From Pseudomonas oryzagri (GTDB taxonomy: Bacteria; Pseudomonadota; Gammaproteobacteria; Pseudomonadales; Pseudomonadaceae): a DNA stretch of 64,000 nucleotides. Shown here piece after piece: positions 26,292 to 36,111 of this stretch; positions within the stretch are counted from its first letter, which is position 1; every line of letters starts with the position of its first letter. Location of the stretch: positions 1-64,000 of the forward strand of contig NZ_JAJHPU010000043.1 of NCBI RefSeq assembly GCF_020831405.1. The letters are read 5' to 3'. The position numbers were made by a program, and so were the translations under genes. The notes beneath the pieces were generated by a model, which made no database searches, was not told where the DNA came from, and saw only the letters and a program-made list of their open reading frames with translations.

Positions 26292-26975
26292 ATGAACTCG
26301 CCCGTCCTCCATCTGTATCCCGACCGCGAGAGCTGCGCCGCCGCGCTGGCGCAGGTGCTGGCCGGGCGCCTGCGTGCGGCCACCCAGGGCGGCGCGCAGG
26401 CGCACTTGCTGCTGCCCGGCGGGCAGAGTCCGCTGCCCCTGTTGCAGCGCCTGGCCGCGCTGGAGCTGGACTGGTCGCAGGTCGAGCTGGCGCCCAGCGA
26501 CGAGCGCTGGGTGGCCGCGGACGATGCGGCGAGCAATCTGCGGTTGCTGCGCGATGCTCTGCCGCAAGCGCATTGGCTGGATCCGCGCCAGGGACCGACC
26601 CCGCAACTGGCCGCCCAGAGGTGGGGCGAGCGTCTGCAATGCCGCTTGCCGCTCACCGCGGTGCTGCTGGGCATGGGCGAGGACGGCCACTTCGCCTCGC
26701 TGTTTCCCGACATGCCGGGACTTGCGGCGGCGCTGGCCGCCGATGCCGCCCCGTCCGCCCTGGTCGGCGTGGCGCCGGTGCAGCCATGCCTGCGCCTGAC
26801 TCCGAACCTCGCCCTGCTGCTACGCAGCGACTGGCTGGGGCTGCTGGTGTTCGGCGGCGCCAAGCGCGCGCTGCTCGAGGCGGTGCTTGCCGATCATCCG
26901 CAAACCCGTACCCTGCCGGTGCATGCCCTGCTGCAACAGGCCGGTAAGCGTCTGCAGATATACTGGGCGCCCTGA
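26292..26975 (+). CDS. pgl: 6-phosphogluconolactonase
   Basis: Pgl (227 aa) hydrolyses 6-phosphogluconolactone in the Entner-Doudoroff/pentose phosphate route. Family blocks LLLPGGQSPLPLLQRL (about 37-52), LAPSDERWVAADDAASNLRLLRDAL and VLLGMGEDGHFASLFPD (about 124-140) are present. The ATG at 26292 has GGAG just upstream; an in-frame ATG at 26262 is possible but lacks a site. eda follows after 127 nt. In Pseudomonas this pair is preceded by zwf, which is absent here. Confidence 0.93.
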   Translation: MNSPVLHLYPDRESCAAALAQVLAGRLRAATQGGAQAHLLLPGGQSPLPLLQRLAALELDWSQVELAPSDERWVAADDAASNLRLLRDALPQAHWLDPRQGPTPQLAAQRWGERLQCRLPLTAVLLGMGEDGHFASLFPDMPGLAAALAADAAPSALVGVAPVQPCLRLTPNLALLLRSDWLGLLVFGGAKRALLEAVLADHPQTRTLPVHALLQQAGKRLQIYWAP

Positions 26976-27102
26976 GCGGATCGCCAACTGTTGCGCTCGG
27001 GCATTCGCGGTGCTGATAAACTGGCGGCGATGGCCCCACAGGCAACGCCGGCTGCGCGCCGACGAGCACGGGTGGTTCGATTCCCGGCTGGGAGGAATGA
27101 AG

Positions 27103-27753
27103 ATGGTTCTGACGATGGATGACGTGCTGAAGCGGGCCCGCCCGGTCCTGCCGGTACTGGTGATCGAGGACGCCGGTCTGGCGGTCGATCTGGCGCGTGC
27201 GCTGTACGCCGGGGGCATCGAGGTGCTGGAAGTGACCCTGCGCACGCCGCGCGCGCTGGAGGCGCTGGCGGCGATCCGCCGCGAGCTGCCGGACCTGCTG
27301 GTGGGCGCGGGTACCCTGATCCACGCGTCGCAGTTCGCCGAGGCGCGCGATGCCGGTGCGCTGTTCGGCGTCAGCCCGGGCTGTACCGAGCGTTTGGCCA
27401 ACGCCGCCGCGGACGCCGGCTTGCCCTACCTGCCGGGAGTGATGACGCCCTCGGAGGTGCTGTTCGCCATCGAGCGTGGCTACCGCTCGCTCAAGCTGTT
27501 CCCGGCCAACGGCGATGTCAGCGTGAAAATGCTGAAAAGCTTCAAGGAGCCGTTCAACGGCATCCGCTTCTGCCCGACCGGCGGGATCAACCAGGACAAC
27601 CTGTTGACCTTCCTGCGCCTGCCCAACGTCGCCTGCGTGGGCGGGACCTGGGTGGCGCCGAGCAGTCTGGTGCGTGCGCGCGCCTGGGACCAGATCACCC
27701 AGTTGGCTCAGGAGGCGTGCGCCCTGGCCGCTAGCCTGGAGCGCAGTGCGTGA
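27103..27753 (+). CDS. eda: KDPG/KHG aldolase
   Basis: Eda (216 aa) cleaves 2-keto-3-deoxy-6-phosphogluconate to pyruvate and glyceraldehyde-3-phosphate. Class I aldolase features: [13 protein letters not shown] (about 43-55) with the catalytic Glu, GAGTLIH, and Lys131 in SLKLFPA, the Schiff-base lysine. Of two nearby ATGs, 27103 has GGAGG at 7 nt and 27097 is too close to it. Its stop overlaps the thioesterase GTG by 4 nt. Confidence 0.94.
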   Translation: MVLTMDDVLKRARPVLPVLVIEDAGLAVDLARALYAGGIEVLEVTLRTPRALEALAAIRRELPDLLVGAGTLIHASQFAEARDAGALFGVSPGCTERLANAAADAGLPYLPGVMTPSEVLFAIERGYRSLKLFPANGDVSVKMLKSFKEPFNGIRFCPTGGINQDNLLTFLRLPNVACVGGTWVAPSSLVRARAWDQITQLAQEACALAASLERSA

Positions 27754-28184
27754 GCTGGCTGCGGCCGGCGCCCTTCGTGCTGGACATCGAGGTGGGCGAC
27801 GAGCATATCGACGCTCTTGGCCATGCCAACAACGTGGCATACGTCGGCTGGCTGGAGCAGTGTGCCTGGGCGCACTCGCGCAGCCTCGGCCTGTCGATCG
27901 ACGACTATCGCCGGCTCGACCGCGCCATGGCGGTGGTGCGTCACGAGATCGACTACCTGGCCGCCGCCTACCGCGGCGACCGTCTGCAGCTGGGTACCTG
28001 GATCGTGGAGTCCGACGGACGCTTCAGCATGGGCCGGCACTTCCAGCTGCGCCGTCCTGCCGACGGCGCCACCCTGCTGCGCGCGCGCACCCGCTTCGCC
28101 TGCATAGAATTGTCCAGCGGCCGGCCGCGGCGCATGCCGGCGGAGTTCGTCGAGCGCTACGGCCAGGCGCTGGTGGCCGACTGA
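27750..28184 (+). CDS. Acyl-CoA thioesterase, 4HBT hot-dog family
   Basis: A 144-aa single hot-dog domain. DALGHANNVAYVGWLEQC (about 21-38) carries the Asp/His/Asn catalytic area of 4-hydroxybenzoyl-CoA thioesterase-like enzymes. The rest (AVVRHEIDYLAAAYRGDRLQLGTWI) fits the family. It starts with GTG overlapping the eda stop, so it is co-translated with eda. Substrate unknown. Confidence 0.88.
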   Translation: MSWLRPAPFVLDIEVGDEHIDALGHANNVAYVGWLEQCAWAHSRSLGLSIDDYRRLDRAMAVVRHEIDYLAAAYRGDRLQLGTWIVESDGRFSMGRHFQLRRPADGATLLRARTRFACIELSSGRPRRMPAEFVERYGQALVAD

Positions 28185-28267
28185 GCGGATTTCGCCGCCG
28201 GCGACTCGCCCGCCGCCGCGCATCCCTTTAGAATCCGCGCCCTGTTTTCTCCCGCGAGACTCTTGTC

Positions 28268-29248
28268 GTGCAGATTGCCCTGGCGCCCATGGAGGGGCTG
28301 GTCGATGAAATCCTCCGCGAGTTGCTGACCGAGGTCGGCGGCGTCGACTGGTGCGTCAGCGAGTTCGTGCGCGTCTGCGAGCGCCTGCTGCCGCTGGCGA
28401 GCTTCCGCAAGCTGGCTCCGGAGCTGGAACATGGCTGGCGTACCGCCAGCGGCACGCCGATGCGCCTGCAGCTGCTCGGCTCCGACCCGGTCTGCCTAGC
28501 CGACAACGCGGCCTTCGCCGCCGAGCTCGGCGCACCGGTGGTCGATCTCAACTTCGGTTGCCCGGCCAAGACGGTGAACAAGTCGCGCGGCGGTGCGGTG
28601 CTGCTCAGGGAGCCCGAGCTGCTCCACGCCATCGTTCGCGAAGTGCGTCGCAGCCTGCCGGCCGCGGTGCCGGTGACCGCCAAGATGCGCCTGGGCTACG
28701 ACAGTCCGGAGCCGGCCCTGGACTGCGCCCGTGCCCTGGCCGAGGGCGGCGCGGCCATGCTGGTGGTGCATGCGCGCACCAAGGTCGAGGGCTACCGCCC
28801 GCCGGCGCACTGGGAGTGGGTGGCGCGGGTGCAGGAGGTGGTCGACATCCCCGTCTACGCCAACGGCGAGATCTGGACGGTGGAGGACTGGCGGCGCTGC
28901 CGAGAAGTCAGCGGGGCGCAGAACATCATGCTCGGCCGCGGGCTGGTCTCGCGGCCCGACCTCGCTAGGCAGATCGCCGCCGCCAGCGCCGGCCGCGAAC
29001 CCGACCCGCTGGGCTGGGACGACCTGCAGCCATTGCTGCAGCTGTTCTGGCGCAAGGCGCGGCAGAAGCTCGCACCGCGCTACGCACCGGGGCGGCTCAA
29101 GCAGTGGCTGGCGATGCTGACGCGCAGCTATCCCGAGGCGCAGGCGTTGTTCGACGGCATTCGCCGCGACAATGACTGCGCGCGGCTGGATGCGCTTCTG
29201 GGGCTGCGCAGCGAAGAGCTGCCGCGCGCCGAACTCATCTCCGCATAG
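28268..29248 (+). CDS. dusC: tRNA-dihydrouridine(16) synthase
   Basis: DusC (326 aa) reduces uridine 16 in tRNA D-loops with FMN. Visible are the N-terminal [30 protein letters not shown] (about 4-33 as blocks), the catalytic Cys98 in [22 protein letters not shown], and [10 protein letters not shown] for phosphate/substrate contact. The start is GTG. A palindromic repeat follows the stop directly and may end transcription. Confidence 0.93.
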   Translation: MQIALAPMEGLVDEILRELLTEVGGVDWCVSEFVRVCERLLPLASFRKLAPELEHGWRTASGTPMRLQLLGSDPVCLADNAAFAAELGAPVVDLNFGCPAKTVNKSRGGAVLLREPELLHAIVREVRRSLPAAVPVTAKMRLGYDSPEPALDCARALAEGGAAMLVVHARTKVEGYRPPAHWEWVARVQEVVDIPVYANGEIWTVEDWRRCREVSGAQNIMLGRGLVSRPDLARQIAAASAGREPDPLGWDDLQPLLQLFWRKARQKLAPRYAPGRLKQWLAMLTRSYPEAQALFDGIRRDNDCARLDALLGLRSEELPRAELISA

Positions 29249-29363
29249 GGTGGGTTAGCCGCGCAGCGGCATAACCCACCGTCGCGACCGCAGGTCGCGC
29301 ATGGTCACAGTGCCGAGCCTGTCGCTCGGTCGGTGGGTTACGGCCTGCGGCCTAACCCACCCT
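29247..29363. repeat. Paired GGTGGGTTA/TAACCCACC palindromic repeat
   Basis: Two hairpins with arms GGGTGGGTTA and TAACCCACC (29248-29280 and 29331-29362) flank a GC-rich spacer with further short palindromes. This is the type of intergenic palindromic repeat common in Pseudomonas relatives. It fills the whole space between converging dusC and the LysR gene and may act as a two-way terminator. Confidence 0.75.
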
Positions 29364-30251
29364 TTACGAACCTTGCGCCGTGGCGCCCGCCCGATCCAGC
29401 AACTGCATGAACGCCCGGGCCGCATTGGACAGCGTGCGCTCGGTATGCACGATGTAGCCGAGCTGGCGAGTCAGCTGGATACCCTGCAGCGGCAGGCGCG
29501 CTACCTGCTCGTCGAGCATGGTGCGCGGCAGCACGCTCCAGGCGATGCCGATCGACACCAGCATCTTGATGGTCTCCAGGTAGTTGGTGCTCATGCTCAC
29601 GTTGGGCTTGAGCCCGGCCTGCTCGAACAGGCCCTGGACGATATGGTGGGTGAAGGTGTTCTCGCCGGGGAATACCGCCGGATGGCGCGCCACCTCGGCC
29701 AGACTCACCGCGCCGCCGTGGGCCAGCGGGTGCTCGGGGGCGGCGACGAAGTCCAGCGGATCGTCCCATACCGGCACCGCGCGCACCGGCGCGGCGGTCT
29801 GCGGGGCGAGGGTGATCACCGCCAGTTCGGTACGCCCGTGCAGCACCTCCTCATAAGCCACCTCCGAGTCGAGAAAGCGGATGTCCAGCGCCACCTGTGG
29901 GTGGGCGCGGGTGAAGGCGCGCAATAAAGGTGGCAGACGATGCAGGCCGATATGGTGGCTGGTGGCCAGGGTCAACCGGCCGCCGATGTCGCCGTTGAGG
30001 TTGCTGAGCGCGCGGCGGGTGTCGTCCAGCACGCTGAGGACCTGGCGGGCGCGCGGCAGCAGGGCGCGACCGGCTTCGGTGAGGCTGACCTCGCGACCGA
30101 TGCGGTCGAATAGGCGGGCATCGAGCTGCTGTTCGAGTGCGGCGATACGCTTGCTGACCGCCGGCTGGGTGAGGTGCAGGCGCTCGCCGGCTGCGGAAAA
30201 GCTGCCGGTTTCGGCAATGGCGATGAAGGTGTCGAGGCTGGCCAGGTCCAT
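29364..30251 (-). CDS. LysR-type transcriptional regulator
   Basis: A 295-aa regulator with an N-terminal helix-turn-helix ([33 protein letters not shown], shown by blocks at about 8-40) and a periplasmic-binding-like effector domain (about 90-290). It is divergent from leuC with 160 bp between them, as in Pseudomonas, where a LysR gene lies at this place. ATG at 30251 (CAT 30249-30251) gives the canonical MDLASLDTF start. It likely controls leuCDB; effector unknown. Confidence 0.9.
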   Translation of the reverse strand: MDLASLDTFIAIAETGSFSAAGERLHLTQPAVSKRIAALEQQLDARLFDRIGREVSLTEAGRALLPRARQVLSVLDDTRRALSNLNGDIGGRLTLATSHHIGLHRLPPLLRAFTRAHPQVALDIRFLDSEVAYEEVLHGRTELAVITLAPQTAAPVRAVPVWDDPLDFVAAPEHPLAHGGAVSLAEVARHPAVFPGENTFTHHIVQGLFEQAGLKPNVSMSTNYLETIKMLVSIGIAWSVLPRTMLDEQVARLPLQGIQLTRQLGYIVHTERTLSNAARAFMQLLDRAGATAQGS

Positions 30252-30288
30252 GTTCGGATTCCATCTGGTTATCCAAAGCATGAAAAAT

Positions 30289-30303
30289 ATGAATTTGCTT
30301 CAT
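30289..30303. promoter_or_regulatory. Putative LysR operator between regulator and leuC
   Basis: ATGAA-N5-TTCAT is a perfect dyad containing the LysR-type T-N11-A motif. It lies 38 bp from the regulator start and about 110 bp from leuC, where autoregulatory LysR sites usually sit. Confidence 0.55.
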
Positions 30304-30411
30304 CGGTGGCAAGCCCCTAGGATCGACCGCACAAGCCCTGTGGGCATAGGAGGGCGGGCAGGCCTCGGCCTTCCGCCACCCGCACACGCAACCACCGATG
30401 AGGACCCCCCC

Positions 30412-31836
30412 GTGGCCGGCAAGACGCTTTACGACAAGCTCTGGGACATGCACCTGGTCAAGCAGCGCGACGATGGTTCGGCGCTGATCTACATCGACCG
30501 GCAGATCCTCCACGAAGTGACCTCGCCGCAGGCCTTCGAGGGACTGCGCCTGGCCGGCCGCAAGCCGTGGCGCGTGGACGCCAATATCGCCACCCCGGAC
30601 CACAACGTGCCGACCACCAAGGCCGAGCGCCAGGGCGGCCTCGAGTCGATCCACGACGAGGTGTCGCGCCTGCAGGTGCAGACCCTCGACGAGAACTGCG
30701 ACGACTTCGGCATCCTCGAATTCAAGATGAACGACGTGCGCCAGGGCATCGTCCACGTGGTCGGCCCGGAGCAGGGCGCCACCCTGCCGGGCATGACCGT
30801 GGTCTGCGGTGACTCGCACACTTCCACCCATGGCGCCTTCGGCGCGCTGGCCCACGGCATCGGCACCTCCGAGGTCGAGCACGTGCTGGCGACCCAGTGC
30901 CTGGTGGCCAAGAAGATGAAGAACATGCTGGTGAACGTGGAGGGCAAGCTGCCCGCCGGCGTCACCGCCAAGGACATCGTGCTGGCGATCATCGGCAAGA
31001 TCGGTACCGCCGGCGGCAACGGCCATGCTCTGGAGTTCGCCGGCAGCGCGATCCGCGACCTGTCGATGGAAGGCCGCATGACCATCTGTAACATGGCCAT
31101 CGAGGCCGGCGCCCGCGTCGGTCTGGTCGCGGTGGACGACAAGACCATCGCCTACGTCGAAGGCCGCACCTTCGCGCCCAAGGGCGCCGACTGGGATGCT
31201 GCCGTGGCGCAGTGGCAGGGTCTGGTTTCCGACGCCGACGCGCACTTCGACACCGTGGTCGAGCTGAAGGCCGAAGAGATCAAGCCGCAGGTCAGCTGGG
31301 GTACCTCGCCGGAGATGGTGCTGCCGGTCGACGCCAGCGTGCCGAATCCGGCCAACGAGGCCGATCCGGTCAAGCGCGACTCCATCGTCCGTGCCCTCAA
31401 GTACATGGGCCTGACCGCCGACCAGCCGATCACCGCGATCAAGCTGGATCGCGTGTTCATCGGTTCCTGCACCAACTCGCGCATCGAGGACCTGCGTGCA
31501 GCCGCCGAGGTGGCCAAGGGCCGCAAGGTCGCGTCGAGCGTCAAGCAGGCGCTGGTGGTGCCGGGCTCCGGCCTGGTCAAGGCGCAGGCCGAGGCCGAGG
31601 GGCTGGACAAGATCTTCGTCGAGGCTGGTTTCGAGTGGCGCGAACCGGGCTGCTCCATGTGCCTGGCGATGAACCCGGACCGCCTGGAGAGTGGCGAGCA
31701 CTGCGCCTCCACCTCCAACCGCAACTTCGAAGGCCGCCAGGGCGCCGGCGGGCGCACTCACCTGGTCAGCCCGGCCATGGCCGCCGCGGCTGCGGTGACC
31801 GGCCACTTCGTCGATGTGCGCGAGCTGCTGAACTGA
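30412..31836 (+). CDS. leuC: Isopropylmalate isomerase large subunit
   Basis: LeuC (474 aa) with LeuD converts 2- to 3-isopropylmalate through an aconitase-type [4Fe-4S] cluster. The N-terminus [16 protein letters not shown] fixes a GTG start at 30412, with GATGAGGA upstream. Cluster cysteines lie in IGSCTNSR and [36 protein letters not shown]-type blocks are present. First gene of leuCDB, 11 nt before leuD. Confidence 0.96.
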   Translation: MAGKTLYDKLWDMHLVKQRDDGSALIYIDRQILHEVTSPQAFEGLRLAGRKPWRVDANIATPDHNVPTTKAERQGGLESIHDEVSRLQVQTLDENCDDFGILEFKMNDVRQGIVHVVGPEQGATLPGMTVVCGDSHTSTHGAFGALAHGIGTSEVEHVLATQCLVAKKMKNMLVNVEGKLPAGVTAKDIVLAIIGKIGTAGGNGHALEFAGSAIRDLSMEGRMTICNMAIEAGARVGLVAVDDKTIAYVEGRTFAPKGADWDAAVAQWQGLVSDADAHFDTVVELKAEEIKPQVSWGTSPEMVLPVDASVPNPANEADPVKRDSIVRALKYMGLTADQPITAIKLDRVFIGSCTNSRIEDLRAAAEVAKGRKVASSVKQALVVPGSGLVKAQAEAEGLDKIFVEAGFEWREPGCSMCLAMNPDRLESGEHCASTSNRNFEGRQGAGGRTHLVSPAMAAAAAVTGHFVDVRELLN

Positions 31837-31847
31837 GGAATGACTGA

Positions 31848-32495
31848 ATGAAAGCCTTTACCCAACACACCGGCCTGGTCTGCCCGCTGGATCGCGCCAA
31901 CGTCGATACCGACCAGATCATTCCCAAGCAGTTCCTCAAGTCGATCAAGCGCACCGGCTTCGGTCCGAACCTGTTCGACGAGTGGCGCTACCTGGACGTC
32001 GGTCAGCCGAACCAGGACTGCTCCAAGCGCCCGGTCAACCGCGACTTCGTGCTGAACTTCCCGCGCTACCAGGGCGCCAGCGTGCTGCTGGCGCGCGAGA
32101 ACTTCGGCTGCGGTTCCTCGCGCGAGCATGCGCCGTGGGCCCTGGAAGAGTACGGTTTCCGCACCATCATCGCGCCGAGCTACGCCGACATCTTCTTCAA
32201 CAACAGCTTCAAGAACGGCCTGCTGCCGATCATCCTGCCGGAAGCGGAAGTGGACGAGCTGTTCAAGCAGTGCGAGGCGGCCGAGGGCTACCAGCTGACC
32301 GTTGACCTGGCCGCGCAGACCGTGACCCGTCCCGACGGCAAGGTGCTGTCCTTCGAGATCGATCCGTTCCGCAAGCACTGCCTGCTCAACGGTCTGGACG
32401 ACATCGGCCTGACCCTGCAGGATGCCGACGCGATCAAGGCCTTCGAAGCCAAGCACCAGCAGAGCAGCCCCTGGCTGTTCGGCGCGATCAAGTAA
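31848..32495 (+). CDS. leuD: Isopropylmalate isomerase small subunit
   Basis: LeuD (215 aa) is the swivel-domain partner of LeuC. Conserved blocks are [19 protein letters not shown] (about 16-34), [20 protein letters not shown] (about 81-100) and [11 protein letters not shown]. An ACTGAGGAATG site spans the leuC stop. A GC-rich hairpin separates it from leuB. Confidence 0.96.
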   Translation: MKAFTQHTGLVCPLDRANVDTDQIIPKQFLKSIKRTGFGPNLFDEWRYLDVGQPNQDCSKRPVNRDFVLNFPRYQGASVLLARENFGCGSSREHAPWALEEYGFRTIIAPSYADIFFNNSFKNGLLPIILPEAEVDELFKQCEAAEGYQLTVDLAAQTVTRPDGKVLSFEIDPFRKHCLLNGLDDIGLTLQDADAIKAFEAKHQQSSPWLFGAIK

Positions 32496-32508
32496 TTTCC
32501 TTTCCGCC

Positions 32509-32531
32509 GGGAGCGGGCGCGGCCCGCTCCC
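32509..32531. other. Hairpin between leuD and leuB
   Basis: GGGAGCGGGC-GCG-GCCCGCTCCC, a perfect 10-bp stem without a T-run, 14 nt after the leuD stop and 26 nt before leuB. Probably an mRNA stability element. Confidence 0.5.
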
Positions 32532-32556
32532 TCGCCACGACATTCAAGGACAAGCA

Positions 32557-33639
<1,083 letters not shown>

Positions 33640-33650
33640 GCTGTCCGGGA

Positions 33651-33681
33651 GCCGCCCCGCCGCGGGGCGGCCCCACTTTTT
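33651..33681 (+). terminator. Terminator-like hairpin between leuB and asd
   Basis: GCCGCCCCG-CCG-CGGGGCGGC (33651-33671) followed by a T-run at 33677-33681. It lies 20 nt before the asd ATG, so it may end leuCDB transcripts or attenuate read-through into asd. Confidence 0.65.
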
Positions 33682-33700
33682 CGAGAAAGGTGTAGTTGCG

Positions 33701-34813
33701 ATGAAGCGTGTTGGTCTTGTCGGTTGGCGCGGTATGGTGGGTTCCGTGCTCATGCAGCGGATGCTGGAAGAGCGCGATTTCGACCTGATCGAACCGGTGT
33801 TCTTCACCACCTCCAACGTGGGTGGTCAGGGCCCGTCGATTGGCAAGGACATTGCCCCGCTGAAGGATGCCTACAGCATCGACGAGCTGAAGACCCTCGA
33901 CGTGATCCTCACCTGCCAGGGTGGCGACTACACCAGCGAAGTGTTCCCCAAGCTGCGCGAAGCCGGCTGGCAGGGATACTGGATCGACGCGGCCTCCAGC
34001 CTGCGCATGGCCGACGACTCGGTGATCGTCCTCGATCCGGTCAACCGCAAGGTCATCGACCAGTCGCTGGATGGCGGCGTGAAGAACTACATCGGCGGCA
34101 ACTGCACCGTCAGCCTGATGCTGATGGCCCTCGGCGGTCTCTACGAGGCCGGTCTGGTCGAGTGGATGAGCGCCATGACCTACCAGGCGGCGTCCGGTGC
34201 CGGCGCGCAGAACATGCGCGAGCTGATCAAGCAGATGGGCGCGATCCACCACGCGGTGGCCGACGACCTGGCCAATCCGGCCAGCGCGATCCTCGACATC
34301 GACCGCAAGGTCGCCGAAACCCAGCGCAGCGCCGAGTTCCCGGTCGATCACTTCGGCGTGCCGCTGGCTGGCAGCCTGATCCCGTGGATCGACAAGGAGC
34401 TGCCCAACGGTCAGAGCCGCGAGGAATGGAAGGGGCAGGCCGAAACCAACAAGATCCTCGGTCGTAACAAGAGCCCGATCCCGGTGGACGGTCTGTGCGT
34501 GCGTATCGGCGCGATGCGTTGCCACAGCCAGGCACTGACCATCAAGCTGAACAAGGACGTGCCGCTGGCCGACATCGAGGGCCTGATCAGTCAGCACAAC
34601 CCCTGGGTCAAGCTGGTGCCGAACCAGCGCGAGATCAGCATGCGCGAACTCAGCCCGACCGCCGTCACCGGTACCCTGAGCGTGCCGGTCGGCCGCCTGC
34701 GCAAGCTCAACATGGGTTCGCAGTACCTCGGTGCCTTCACCGTCGGCGATCAACTGCTATGGGGCGCCGCCGAGCCGCTGCGCCGCATGCTGCGCATCCT
34801 GCTGGAGCGCTGA
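33701..34813 (+). CDS. asd: Aspartate-semialdehyde dehydrogenase
   Basis: Asd (370 aa) makes aspartate semialdehyde for Lys, Thr, Met and diaminopimelate. [14 protein letters not shown] (about 8-21) is the NADP loop and Cys135 in [10 protein letters not shown] the catalytic cysteine, with numbering as in E. coli. The ATG follows GAGAAAGGTGTAGTTGCG. A terminator lies 32 nt after the stop. Its paralogue without the cysteine (34980-35975) follows. Confidence 0.97.
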   Translation: MKRVGLVGWRGMVGSVLMQRMLEERDFDLIEPVFFTTSNVGGQGPSIGKDIAPLKDAYSIDELKTLDVILTCQGGDYTSEVFPKLREAGWQGYWIDAASSLRMADDSVIVLDPVNRKVIDQSLDGGVKNYIGGNCTVSLMLMALGGLYEAGLVEWMSAMTYQAASGAGAQNMRELIKQMGAIHHAVADDLANPASAILDIDRKVAETQRSAEFPVDHFGVPLAGSLIPWIDKELPNGQSREEWKGQAETNKILGRNKSPIPVDGLCVRIGAMRCHSQALTIKLNKDVPLADIEGLISQHNPWVKLVPNQREISMRELSPTAVTGTLSVPVGRLRKLNMGSQYLGAFTVGDQLLWGAAEPLRRMLRILLER

Positions 34814-34844
34814 GTGCCGGGCGCCACGGCGCCTGCGACGGTAT

Positions 34845-34873
34845 GCAAAGACCCGCTTCGGCGGGTCTTTTGC
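34845..34873 (+). terminator. Terminator of asd
   Basis: GCAAAGACCCGC-TTCG-GCGGGTCTTTTGC, a strong stem with T-run. Confidence 0.92.
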
Positions 34874-34979
34874 TTCAGGTCAAGCTTCAGGGTAACCGGT
34901 CGTCCGTTGCCCGCCTCCGGCGCCTACCCAGTCATGGCGTCGCTCGCTAAAGTGCCACACCTTTTCTTAGAGGTCGTTC

Positions 34980-35975
34980 ATGAGTCAAACCTTCGATATC
35001 GCCGTCGTCGGCGCCACCGGCCTGGTCGGCGAGGCGCTGCTGATGGCGCTCGACGAGCGCGAGTTCCCGATCGGCAACCTGTATCCCCTGGCGCTCGATG
35101 CGGCCATCGGCCAGGTGGCGGCATTCCGCGAGCGCAATCTGCGCGTGCGGGCGGTGGACGCCTTCGATTTCGCCAGCGTGAAGCTGGTGTTCCTGCTCGA
35201 GCCGTTGCCGGCGACGCAACTGGCGCGGATCCGTGATGCCGGCTGCGCGCTGGTCGATCTGAGCTGCGCGTTGAGCGCGGAGCAGGCGCCCTGCGTCGTG
35301 GCCGAGGTCAATCCGCAGCAGGCCGAGGCGGCCCGCTGGCTGCGCAGCCCGCTGCCGGCCGTGGTCGCGCTGGCCAGCGTGCTGGGCACCCTGCGCCAGG
35401 TACTGGCGCTGCGCCGGGTGACGGTCACCGCGTGCCTGGCGGTGTCGAGCCACGGTCGTGACGGCATCGAGGAACTGGCCCGGCAGACCGCTCAACTGCT
35501 CAATGCCCGCCCGCTCGAGCCGCAACTTTTCGATCGGCAGATCGCCTTCAACCTGCTGGCCCGCGCCAGCGCCGAGCAGCCTGACGGCCATGCCCGCGAC
35601 GAGCGTCGGTTGGCCGGCGAACTGGGCGAGGTGCTCGGCGAGCCGGCACTGCCGGTGGCGGTGACCTGTGTGCAGGCCCCGGTGTTCTTCGGTGACAGTC
35701 TGGCGGTCAGTCTGCTGTGCGCCGAGCCGGTCGATCTGCCGGTGGTCCTGCACTGCCTGGACGATGCTCCGGAGCTGGAAAGGGTGGAGCAGGGCGACTA
35801 TCCCACCGCGGTCGGCGACGCTCTTGGCCAGGATCTGGTGTATGTCGGCAGGGTGCGTCCGGGCCTGCTCGACCCCTGCGAACTCAATTTGTGGATTGCA
35901 TCAGATAACGTGCGAAAAGGTTCGGCGCTCAATGCCGTACGGCTGGGCGAGTTGTTGCTTAAACACCCCCTCTAA
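34980..35975 (+). CDS. Aspartate-semialdehyde dehydrogenase-like protein (Usg type)
   Basis: A 331-aa homologue of Asd as found between asd and fimV in Pseudomonas. The N-terminal FDIAVVGATGLVGEALLMAL keeps the nucleotide loop. Where Asd has the catalytic cysteine, this protein reads PLPAVVALASVLGTL, so the nucleophile is missing. It is probably not an active dehydrogenase; a regulatory or moonlighting role is possible. The ATG follows AGAGGTCGTTC. 136 nt separate it from fimV. Confidence 0.88.
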   Translation: MSQTFDIAVVGATGLVGEALLMALDEREFPIGNLYPLALDAAIGQVAAFRERNLRVRAVDAFDFASVKLVFLLEPLPATQLARIRDAGCALVDLSCALSAEQAPCVVAEVNPQQAEAARWLRSPLPAVVALASVLGTLRQVLALRRVTVTACLAVSSHGRDGIEELARQTAQLLNARPLEPQLFDRQIAFNLLARASAEQPDGHARDERRLAGELGEVLGEPALPVAVTCVQAPVFFGDSLAVSLLCAEPVDLPVVLHCLDDAPELERVEQGDYPTAVGDALGQDLVYVGRVRPGLLDPCELNLWIASDNVRKGSALNAVRLGELLLKHPL

Positions 35976-36111
35976 AAGATACTGGGCCGAGATTTTGTAG
36001 GCCTTCTCCATCCTGGCTGGGCAATTTTCGGGGCGGCTGCGAGCGCTTCCGACTGCCGGTCACGCCACCGACTCGCTTGGCGAGACACGAAGAAACAAGG
36101 GATTACACGCT

